Origin: Antedon mediterranea
Taxonomy: Eukaryota; Echinodermata; Crinoidea; Comatulida; Antedonidae
Direction of reading: 5' to 3'
Length of the DNA stretch: 64,000 nucleotides
Assembly (NCBI RefSeq): GCF_964355755.1
Contig: NC_092670.1
Location: 30,617,795 to 30,681,794, forward strand
Program-made: the position numbers and the translations under genes
Shown: in pieces, positions 24,251 through 35,500 of the stretch
Layout: every line of letters begins with the position of its first letter
Position numbering within the stretch: the stretch's first letter is position 1
The notes under the pieces: generated by a model
Databases searched by the model: none
What the model was told of the DNA's origin: nothing
The model's input: only the letters and a program-made list of their open reading frames with translations

Positions 24251-24489
24251 TGTTCAACCGGTTTTCAGCTATTAAAAACAATTATCTTAGGAGGAGATAG
24301 GAAAATGCGAAGCCTCCTCGCTATGTAACATTAGGGTTGAGGGATGGGAAAGCGGATAGGTACAAAGAGGAACAATTTTTAAATATATTCTTTATCCACT
24401 GAGTAACGAAATATTTTGTTCATGTTTTATAGGCCTATAAATAATATACCTCTAAATACAGTAGGCCTAAAACATTTGCGATTTAATAC

Positions 24490-25914
24490 TTTTTTTTTTT
24501 TTCTCTTTTGTGGCGTTAACCACTATTTATTCATTTCATTTCATCAACAGATTAATACAATTATTTCTAATAATAATAATAACTATTCATTGTTATTCTT
24601 ACTTTTGTTTGGTTTGGTGTATTTATATATATATATATATATTTTTTTATTTTTATTTTATCAACGTTACTGTTCTTGGAATCAGAGCATTATTTCTTTT
24701 CTGTTATCCACTTTTTTCATAATTTTCTAGTATTTTTTTTGTTCTATAATTCTCAACATCTAACATTGTGAACACTTAACTAATAAATGTACTGTATGAG
24801 ATACATTTACTAATGTTGTATAGTTATTTTCGGTAGTATTTTTGACATACAATTCATTTATACCCTATATACAGATTATATACATTATTTTAAAATACGA
24901 ATAAAAAAAACAAAAACAAAAATATTAAAAATGCTTTTCTTACTCCTGTGTCTAGTTTTATGTCTCATGGTTATATTTGTTTGCTTATCTTCTCGTGCGT
25001 TACTTATGTTGCGTTACGTTTCTTTTTTGTTTTCAATATTAATTTATACAATTTTTTTTTTTTTTATTTATATTTCATATAAGGTAAAATGAAACTGCCT
25101 ATGTGTATTATACAACATTATTATGTAATATATTTTAAATAATCAGATTCACATCAATATAAATTATAATAGGTGGTTAAGGTAAGATCTTTTGTTTTTT
25201 TCCGCCATAAAAAGACGAGACAATGATCCGGTCCATTTGTTTACATTTTTCAAAGTATGTGCCTTGTAAACGCTGAAGCATCCAATAGAGAACATGTGGT
25301 CTACATATTTGTTTCCTGTACCTAGTACAATGTTTCGATAATTTGCCTCGATCCCAAATTTGTGCATGGTGTAAACGTTAATATATTCCCATAAGGGTTT
25401 TACTTCAGTGCATTCATAAAAGAAATGGGCATCATCCTCTACTACGTTGCATTGTAGGCAAGTATCTGTGTTGCTTATTTTCCATTTTAACAGCCTTCTT
25501 TTGGTAGGTGTTATACAATGCAATAGTTTGATGTTCAACTGTTTAAGTTTATTATCTTTAATATCTTTAATTTTTCTTTTCCATGTTACAGACCAATCGT
25601 TCTCCATGTTAAAATATGTTTCCCATTTTGTTTTACTTTTGGATGGTTCTAGACATTTTTCCTTAATAAAGAAAGAACATATTTGTTTGCTACTCATATT
25701 CAAACATCGAACGTGTGTTGTTTTTGAGTGCTTTTGGTTTTTATCCCTTAAAAAGATTTTCTCTTTCCATTCTTTTGGAATTGCGTTTAATACAATTTGC
25801 CATTCAGCAATCCAGTTTGATTTATACCTAAGCATATCTAGTAATTCATTTGCGTTAATGAACCTATTCTCAATTACAATATCCTTAATATTTCGCACAC
25901 CTGACCTTACCCAG
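24490..25914 (-). mobile_element. 5'-truncated L1/Tx1-like LINE with 11-bp target duplication
   Basis: TTTAATACTTT flanks the insert on both sides (24482-24492 and 25915-25925). The mirror arm carries the uninterrupted site at 29466-29476. The insert begins with a poly(T) run, i.e. a poly(A) tail on the minus strand. The minus-strand frame 25985-25164 includes WIAEWQIVLNAIPKEW and a C-terminal zinc motif CLQCNVVEDDAHFFYEC, as in the copy at 10300-11675. Its first about 22 codons come from flanking palindrome DNA read through by chance, so the Met start is not the element's own. The RT core is missing. Confidence 0.85.
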
Positions 25915-27114
25915 TTTAATACTTTGTTAAAACTGTCACTGTCATAATCGATTGAAATATTAAAGTACATGTCACGATACACCACTACGACGTTTATATT
26001 TTTGGTAATTATTAATTAATACAAACGTTGAGAAGGAACTGTCAGTATAAAGTTTATTTGTATATCTAACAGTAGAGCCTATCCACAGTCTCAGTAATAA
26101 AGTTTATTTGTATATATTTTTATATTACATCTAACAGTACGAACATTCACAGTAAGAAATGTTCGATTCAAATGAAAAATAGTTAATAGGTATTTACAGT
26201 ATTGTCAAAGTATTGCAAGTTTATTCTCAAAGGGCCCATATATTTACCTACCGTATGTGTTAAACCAAGGGCTCATAAATTTACCTACAGTACCAAACTC
26301 TGGCAGACTGAGAGATTGGGATGTTCCATTCATCGCAAATCAATACATTTGTATAATCGTATATTAAATCTATCAAAATAGTATTTTTTAAAGAAAATCG
26401 GCCTGTCTTCAACATTATGATGGTGTACTCTAGCCGTTCAACCGGTTTTCAGCTATTAAAAGCAATTATCGTAGGAGGAGATAGAAAAATGCGAAGCCTC
26501 CTCGCATTTTTTTGGCGGGTATTTTTCAAGATGGACATCCATTAGACAGTGTATACCACGATCGGAAAACACCCCTATTTGGGGCAAATCGTTGAACCTA
26601 AATTCGTTTTAATCGTCAATAACTAATTATCTAACTCAATTTAATTAGTAAACAGGGTTACATCAGGCGGTTAAAATCAGTACCGAAAGTACGAACCAAC
26701 TTTACATACCATCGAGTGAAAATTCTAGAAGTAAGGCGCGATTTACCGAATTTTGCCCTTACGTAAATTTATATATAGATGACACAATCATACTACAACA
26801 CACTACAGTACACAAGGGTGTTTTCAGGAAAGCTGGACATATTGGAACTATGTATTGGCATATATATGCAAAAGACAGTGTTGATTGCTGACAAATTGTA
26901 GTTACAAACAAACAGATGACAAATTGTGTAATCGTGTCTCATATAGTGTCTCAGGATAATGATGTATCATTGTTTTATATCATTATACTGGCACATGGAG
27001 AGGATTCGTTAAATGGAGCCTGTGACAGTGTCACTTTTATTCTAAAAGACAGAAACATTTTAAATAAACGCTCACCCCTCCCTTCGATTTAAACGCCCCG
27101 CCACATGCATATAC

Positions 27115-27220
27115 ACAACAAGGCCACATACATGGCTGCAGTCGCGTGCTCAAATTTTAGTTAGTGTTTACCGACCAACCGACCGACATAGTGAGCTGTA
27201 GAGTTGCGTTGCACGCGACT
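27115..27220 (-). repeat. AGTCGCG-family short copy in palindrome loop
   Basis: Starts AACAAGGCCACATACATGGC and ends GCACGCGACTAATAATTG, with the (CCGA) tract shortened to a few units. It matches the copy at 22362-22468 in layout. Confidence 0.6.
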
Positions 27221-27329
27221 AATAATTGTATCACAACACATTTCAATGACTACCATAATCTACAATTTACCAAGCATTTTTGTATCACTTTTTGATAATA
27301 ATTGTGCTGTATTTTTTTTTCTGCTGTAG

Positions 27330-28612
27330 GTAGTATTTATCTGATTATACATACCATATTACACCAATAAAAAACGAAAAAAAAACTTCTGAACAATAAA
27401 TGCCCGGGGCGTTTATTAGGATGAATTCAGTAAGTTACTTTAGCATTCTGAAAAGAATTCTGTTGGGCTCGACGTTTCTATCAAAATGTTTGATCATCCT
27501 CGGGGTCAAAAATACTTTCTAGCATTATTATAAGCAAAAATACAATTACAAACAGTAAAGGATTTGTTTTAAATCGTATAATGAAACAATTTAAAGCATA
27601 AGTTATTGCAAAACATTACTGTCCAAGGATAAGTTGTGTAGAGATATGTTATTTGTTTGAAACAATAACATTATTCATTAATAGTATTTCTGGTCATCTT
27701 TTAACCAAATTTTCTATTAGAATGAATGTAAATATGTATATTTCGAACAATTTGATACCAAATTTAAGTTTCTACAACCAGTACTTACAGAGATATGAAG
27801 ATGCCCTGTAAGAATAAGTTGTGTAGAGGTATGTATTTTGTTTGAAACATTTAGTAATTAATAATATTTCTGATCATCTTTTCACCAAATTTTCTGTTAG
27901 AATGAATGTAAATATGTATATTTCCAACAATTTGATACCAAATTTAAGTTTCTATGACCAGTACTTACAGAGATATGAAAATGCCCTGGTATGTGGGTCA
28001 AAGATCAGAAAGGGCATTTCTGATCATTTTTTACTAAAATGCCCCATTAGACTGAATATGAATGCATACCTTCTGAACATTTTGAGACCAACATTGACTT
28101 GCTGCGACCAGTGGTAGCCAAGATACAAGTAGCTATTTATATTTCTTCATATAACCCTTGACCCTGACTCTTTGACCTTTTGTAACATTTTTCAAAATGT
28201 GTAACAAATAACAAAATCTATATTTCGAACAGTTTAAGACCAAATTGAAGTGTCTACGACCAGTAGTTACGGAGATACATACATGCCCTGGGTTGTGGGT
28301 CAAAGGTCAGAAATGGCATTTCCGGTCATTTTTTTACTAAAATGTCCCATTAGACTGAATATAAATGTATACCTTTTGATCAATTTGAGACCAAAATTAC
28401 CTTGCTGTGACCAGTGGTTGTCGAGATTTAAGGACGTGTTGGTGTTTGGTGTTATAACTTTCACCCTGACCTTTTGACCTTTCGCCACATTTTCAAAATG
28501 TGTAACCAAGCCAAAATTGATTGTTTGACCACCCTAAACCAATTTCTGAAGTCAAATTCTCTGGACCTCAAAGTGCATACGAAAGTTGATCTAGCTACTA
28601 GAGTAAATCTAT
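27330..28612. repeat. Inverted copy of block A
   Basis: Reverse complement, with divergence, of 21230-22330. Checkpoints are the AACGTCGAACTCAACAG block (inverted near 27460), the CTGGTCGTAGA words and TAGATCAACTTTCGTATGC (inverted near 28585). It fills most of the loop between the inner palindrome arms. Confidence 0.7.
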
Positions 28613-30440
28613 ATATAAATTTACGTAAGGGCAAAATTCGGTAAATCGCGCCTTACTTCTAGAATTTTCACTCGATGGTATGTAAAGTTGGTTCGTACTT
28701 TCGGTACTGATTTTAACCGCCTGATGTAACCCTGTTTACTAATTAAATTGAGTTAGATAATTAGTTATTGACGATTAAAACGAATTTAGGTTCAACGATT
28801 TGCCCCAAATAGGGGTGTTTTCCGATCGTGGTATACACTGTCTAATGGATGTCCATCTTGAAAAATACCCGCCAAAAAAATGCGAGGAGGCTTCGCATTT
28901 TTCTATCTCCTCCTACGATAATTGTTTTTAATAGCTGAAAACCGGTTGAACAGCTAGAGTACACCATCATAATGTTGAAGACAGGCCGATTTTCTTTAAA
29001 AAATACTATTTTGATAGATTTAATATACGATTATACAAATGTATTGATTTGCGATGAATGGAACATCCCAATCTCTCAGTCTGCCAGAGTTTGGTTTAAC
29101 ACAAGTACTGTAGGTAAATTTATGAGCCCTTGGTTTAACACATACGGTAGGTAAATATATGGGCCCTTTGAGAATAAACTTGCAATACTTTGACAATACT
29201 GTAAATACCTATTAACTATTTTTCATTTGAATCGAACATTTCTTACTGTGAATGTTCGTACTGTTAGATGTAATATAAAAATATATACAAATAAACTTTA
29301 TTACTGAGACTGTGGATAGGCTCTACTGTTAGATATACAAATAAACTTTATACTGACAGTTCCTTCTCAACGTTTGTATTAATTAATAATTACCAAAAAT
29401 ATAAACGTCGTAGTGGTGTATCGTGACATGTACTTTAATATTTCAATCGAAGTGACAGTTTTAACAAAGTATTAAATCGCAAATGTTTTAGGCCTACTGT
29501 ATTTAGAGGTATATTATTTATAGGCCTATAAAACATGAACAAAATATTTCGTTACTCAGTGGATAAAGAATATATTTAAAAATTGTTCCTCTTTGTACCT
29601 ATCCGCTTTCCCATCCCTCAACCCTAATGTTACATAGCGAGGAGGCTTCGCATTTTCCTATCTCCTCCTACGATAATTGTTTTAATAGCTGAAAACCGGT
29701 AAAACAGCTAGAGTACACCATCATAATGTTGAAGACAGGCCGATTTTCTTTAAAAAATACTATTTTGATAGATTGCTAGAGTACACCATCATAATGTTGA
29801 AGACAGGCCGATTTTCTTTAAAAAATACTATTTTGATAGATTTAATATACGATTATACAAATGTATTGATTTGCGATGAATGGAACATCCCAATCTCTCA
29901 GTCTGCCAGAGTTTGGTTTAACACAAGTACTGTAGGTAAATTTATGAGCCCTTGGTTTAACACATACGGTAGGTAAATATATGGGCCCTTTGAGAATAAA
30001 CTTGCAATAGGTTCGGAAAATGTTAAAAACCAATTTCTATTATTTGAATCGGTAAACAGTTTCCATTTATTATACATTGATAATGAAACATGAAATATTC
30101 CTATTTATGTCCCTCGAGGTTCATTACAATTTATATTTAGTAGTCCCACGGACTTCATCTCCACTCCCCCGAGTGCTAAGGCCAAATTTATGATACCCTA
30201 CTTTCTCTGTAAGTTTATGTGCTTATAAATTAAGACTCATGTAAACAGCTTGATTACATCATTTTACAGACAAACGAAACTTTTTTAAACCTACTGTTTC
30301 AATAACTGAGTATAATACTGTATACGTTTTCATAAGTAAGCGCATATACATTTTCGTGTTTTCATTGACGAGATTGTAATAGTAACTTCAGTAACTATTA
30401 CAGTACTTATTTATTATACGACACAAGACAATTGTATCAT

Positions 30441-31303
30441 AGGCCCCGTTTCTGCTGCCAAAAATATACCGTATATATACGGTATATTTTATATACGGTA
30501 TATTTTTTGGCAGCAGAAATGGGTCTCATAAAAAATATACCGTATATATATGCGGTATATATACCGCATAAATATCCCCATCGTTTGTGGATATTATACG
30601 GTATATTCCAAAATATACCGTATATTTCGTACCCCGTTTCTGCTGCACTCAAAATATACCGTATATGTGACCCGGCCCATGACACGAGGTCAAAAACTAA
30701 CAGAGCGTGACGCGTTTGTTTGGTTTTTCTGCTGCATTGACACACACGTGTATAATAAGCAAGCAACAGATCAAAATATCACTGTGGACTGAAGAAATAA
30801 CTATTTTTGCAATTCGATTGTGGGGAGAAGCGAAGGTTGGGGGGAGACTACATGGCAACAGAAGAGATACCGAGATTTACAATAGTATCTCAAACAAAAT
30901 AAAAGCAGAATTTGTGGTAGACTTAATAACGCCAAAGTTATCGGCAAACGCCGTCGTCTTCTTTGCATAAATGTAGTCAATGCCCATTCTACATTTCTAG
31001 ATTGTTTGTGCGATGTAAATTCGGTGCCACTTCTGATCATTAGATTTAAAATAGAAAGCAATGCTAAGACGTTTTGAGAAACCATCATTGTTTTGTTTTT
31101 GTCATGTAACCTCACTACACGAGACTCTAGGTCAATCCATACTTCCGTCTCACAAAATGCATTTTGGGTATATGAAAGCCAACTTTTTTTACAGCCCACC
31201 CACGAAGTATGTGCAGCGGAAACGGTGCACGAATTTCATATACGGTATATTTATACGGTATATTTATACGGTATATTTGGGATTGGCAGCAGAAACAGGG
31301 CCT
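30441..31303. mobile_element. 863-bp TIR element rich in TATACGGTATAT
   Basis: The ends AGGCCCCGTTTCTGCTGCC and GGCAGCAGAAACAGGGCCT are inverted repeats. The element interrupts only the right arm; the left arm shows the empty site near 23358-23361. The interior contains about a dozen TATACGGTATAT palindromes and a complete mini-copy of the same ends at 30441-30528. No transposase is present. The target duplication is unclear. Frames on both strands inside it are repeat artefacts. Confidence 0.8.
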
Positions 31304-32220
31304 GACAGGTACGTACATTATTCTAAAAAATAAGTCTAGATATATCCCTTAGGCGTCATAAATCACAGGCCAACAAATCAGTACTCATGACAGAAATTCG
31401 ACCCAGTTTGGTTCACACAAATGTTTGAATTTCAACACCACAACCGATGATTTGCCCTAAATATTTAGGTAGACTACAGTTTAATTTTTCACTGAATAGG
31501 AGCTTGCATTTCCGATTTCCATTTCGCAGAATGTCTAGGTCTATTTATTTAGTTTGGTTCTTATAATATATAAATACAATCAACTTTATTACTGCGGTTC
31601 CATCACCACCACCACGTGCCGCCCAATTCCCGTACATACATTTCCATTTCTCCCTAATTTCTTTAATCCACATAAATTAATTGTCCTTTATGGAATCCAG
31701 TATTGGTTTTGTTGTCTCTATTTCTGAATACCCCAATTAGGGGGACACTTCTGTTTTTGTTTAGTGTCCCAAAAAAGTCCCCGTCCGTGGATTCTACTGT
31801 ATTCGAGAACCATCTGTGAGCACCCCTAGATGGTACGCGAGCGAAGCGAGCGTGCCATCTAGTACAATCAAATTAAGCTTGGAGGGTTTTTTTTATTGTC
31901 ATTTAAGAAGCATTTTACACAGCATTTTGTTGTGAATTATGAAGGTCAGCATTACTTTTATCAGCTTCTAGCACCCTTTGTATTACCAAGTAGTAGAGAC
32001 AGTCGTGACAATACGTTTATCATCCGCTGAATACAATGTTTCATGGTCTGCTGCTTACGAGTTATGTATACTGACGTATCTATATTAGAAAAAGGGGATT
32101 ATCTAAAAAATGCTACTATTAAATAATGGTCAGCATAACGAACCATTATCTGCTGTTTGAGAGAATACAGTCAATACACAGTACAACTGTATATGTTTGT
32201 TTTTACTTTTTTCCTTTCAG

Positions 32221-32319
32221 TAATGGATTTAAACAACAACTAATGCATAGAATCATATTTTGATAAAAGTCTGCAAGAAATCTTAATTTTAACGTATTTG
32301 AAAAAGGAAGAGCTTAATC
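32221..32319 (+). other. 5'UTR segment after splice acceptor of PKS gene
   Basis: A strong pyrimidine tract and TTTCCTTTCAG end at 32220, giving an acceptor before the start codon. This implies at least one upstream non-coding exon, which I could not locate. The stretch has no long frame. Confidence 0.55.
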
Positions 32320-32545
32320 ATGAGTCTAACTAATGATCAGTCCTCACCATGGCCCGTGAATGTGGATCATCTTGACGACAATGATAAGATTGCCATTGTA
32401 GGCATTGGATGCAGATACGGCGACGATGTTGCAGGACCACAAGAAATGTGGAGGATTTTGAAGGAGATGAAAGACAGTACAGCATCTCATTCTACTGAGC
32501 GATTTGACAAATCTAGTCTATTTTGCCATGACAAAACTAGGAAAG
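32320..32545 (+). CDS. PKS coding exon 1 (KS N terminus)
   Basis: The ATG at 32320 has GATCAG-rich sequence after it and encodes a short acidic leader, then DKIAIVGIGCRYG, the classic KS opening. The exon ends KTRKG at the donor GAAAG|GTAAAC, phase 1. The D-R-W-like turn of PKS enzymes is altered to TERFDKS. Confidence 0.85.
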
Positions 32546-35500
32546 GTAAACTGTAAGGCCTATACAACAGTTGTGATAAATTAAATGAAAAGCCATCCGT
32601 TAATGTTTAATATTCATTAACTTTGTCTCACAACTAGACAATCTGGAAAACTTTATTTGAGAATTTGCCAGTAGGATTAATGTATATTTTTTAAATGTCA
32701 TTTTCAAAGCGACAGGCAAAAGGAATCATCACTTTAAGCATGGTTACAGAATTGTTATTTTTATAGAAATCACAGTAGTGTTGGTGTAGGTTATTTTGGA
32801 CATAGGCCTACATACATTTTACTTACTTCTTACAACAGCTCCCAGGTGATGTTACTCCTATATGTCTCCAGATCTCCTCATTTCTTTTTTTGTCAAATCT
32901 GGTGTTATTGCCGAGGGGTCTTATTTCTTAGGCTTGAACCCCTACTCCAATCTGTTGTTGTTATTGCCTATGTTTCTGTACCATAAATGAATGCAAGAGA
33001 GAGGACTGTATAAAAGATTATTGCTGGGTTTTCTTGGCTACATGTTTGTTTTTTAGAATGAAATTAATACAGAGCGCCAACATTCTCACTGAATGTCCCA
33101 ATTCTATCTGTTATATCCACCTTATCTCATGATGATGCTTCCTAAATAGTTTGCCATCTCTACACTTTTACAGTTTATGCATTGATGGTGATGTCGAATT
33201 TTTCTTCTTTCTCCTTAAGCCCCTTTCTCACAGATGTGTCTGCAATATACCGGTACAGTGCTGGCGTCGTGCCGGTATCGTTACCGGCATATACCCATTC
33301 TCATCGGACTATCGTGCCGGAAATATAACGATATATACCGGCTTTCTGTGAGAAAGGAGTCGGGCATATTCGGCCAATAAAAAGTCTCTGACAAAATAAT
33401 TATTGAGGGCGTCATTTATTGTTATTATTTTTGTCTAGGGATATATGGCGGCGAATGTTAGGTTACAGATTATTATCTTCCTTTATAGAATATTTATGCA
33501 ATACATGCTATGTACAGTATATTGTGCATATATTATACAGGTACAGCAATTAATTAGCCGTCAATCGGCAATCTGTAAAACACCTTAGAAGGCTGTACAA
33601 TTTACAAGGCGACGAAGGGTCAGGCTAGTTAGGCACCAACAAAGAGCTACTAGCCTATAAGTATATGGCCTAGACCTAGGCCTGCTATAGATTATGCTAC
33701 AAATTTATTCTTGTCCCCTTATTTTAAGCAGCTCCCTTATCTCATTATCCCTCCAGTTCGACATTATTATTGTTAATTGAATTGAATCTGCGCCAAAGTG
33801 ATACACTTGACCGCGCAAGGTGTCTGAAGCCTCGACAGGGAACCCCGGAATATAACGGCGTTACGTTCTCACAGAATGCCCGTCTGGCATTGCGGGGAAT
33901 ATCCCTAGAATATTACTAGGTCTAAAGCAGGTCATGTCGATACCGGTATGGTGCCGGCATGATGCCAAGACGACCCGTTCTCACAGAAAACCATACCGGC
34001 ATGGTAATGGTATATTCCCGCAATATTCCTGGCACTCAGCTCTGTGAGAAAGGGGCTCTATTGACACATTTCAGTATTTGAGACGTTTAGCGTCATGCCT
34101 GGTCTTTTGAAGCATTCGTTCCAATGATGTATTCCTCTCTCAGGATCTTCTCTTTTGGCTGTGTAGTATGAGATGTCGTCTTTATATGCCATAATGAGAC
34201 TCGTGTTCGTACACTTCCCCGTTGTACCCAGTTTCTACATTGAACCATTTCTTGTTTTCAAAACGCGTCCTAATCTTACAGGCATGCACTCTACATGCAT
34301 TTCAAAGCTCTTCCTAATTGCCCGGTGATACCATTTTCATAAGTATTGCATATATATGTCGAAATCTCTTCCATTGGTATGGAATCGAAAGCTTTGCTTA
34401 AATCGATGAAAGCAAAATAAGCAGGGTTGTTTAATTCACATAACTTTTCCACCAGGGATATCAGGTCAGTGGATGATATGTTCTTTCTATAACCATGTTC
34501 TTATAGGCCCATCTGGGGTGGATTGCTATAAAACAGTCTTTACTGATGGTCTTAACTCCCTGATTAAAGCGGGCTTTATCAGATAAACGGTCTTACTAAA
34601 GCCAACCCCTGTTAGACCATTGCTATAAAACAGTCTTAGATAAGACCGCGTAAAGTAAACGATTGAGGTAATGTTCGTCACGCTTGTTCAATTCACAATC
34701 ATAACAGTACGTACATTTCTACGTGAGAAAATCTATTCCAGGCCTATATAAGAATCAAATCACCGTTATTATTTAATTTAACAATTAAAACTCGTTAAAT
34801 TGGTTGTCTTTCACGATCAATAATACGTAGGCCTATAAGCAACAAAAAGATAGGTTTAAGACTTTTTTAAGACTCCTTTGAGTAGGCTTTAATTTTAAAG
34901 ACCGTTTACAGGTTATACCGTGGTATTAGTCCAGTCAATCTAGTGATATTTAGAGGTAAACCCACCACAAATTGCAATAGTAACGAAACATTAATTTTTT
35001 CATTCCAAATGTAGTTTATAATGACATATTAAAAGTCACCAAAAATTGAAGCATTGGAACACATTATTTTTTACGTAATCTCAACAACTATATAGTGATT
35101 TTATTCCATAAATATTTTGGGGTAGGGGGTAACATTTATGCCCATAACTTGTGGTTTTATAATCCAATCTCAATCATCTTGATATCAATGTGTAGAATAT
35201 ATATTTTTTTCTAATATGCAATTTACAAAAACAAAATACAACATTTATTTATATAACTAGAGGTCAAAAGGTTATTGACCTTTTACAAAAACTCATTTTT
35301 TTCCTTAAAAAAATGATTAACTGTTATATTGTGCCATAATTGTATATGCATTTAATCAAAATTGTGTTTTATCTGTACCTATCGATATATAAAATAGCAA
35401 ACATGATGTTAACTAGAAGAATTTTAAAAGTAATGATGTACTATTCTTATTGAAATTGATTCTTGATCAAATGTAATGTAAACAATTTTGGGGTAGGGGG

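Larger units (their letters stand above)
22795..31862. repeat. 9.07-kb quasi-palindrome with hairpin ends
   Basis: The left arm 22795-24489 is the reverse complement of 29470-31862 (minus an 863-bp insert in the right arm). An inner arm pair is 25922-26795 and 28605-29470, around a loop at 26796-28604. Both outer ends are the same 37-bp imperfect hairpin, starting CTAGATGG and centred on CGAGCGAAGCGAGCG. Read outward, both end in CTAG followed by T. A GC-rich hairpin plus CTRR followed by T is the hallmark of a Helitron 3' end, so this could be two Helitron-like 3' ends tail to tail, or a giant foldback transposon. No Rep/helicase frame is present. Confidence 0.75.

Noticed and set aside
30432-31333. 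Several overlapping frames rich in Tyr and Ile
   Set aside because: They are products of the repeated TATACGGTATAT palindromes within the TIR element.
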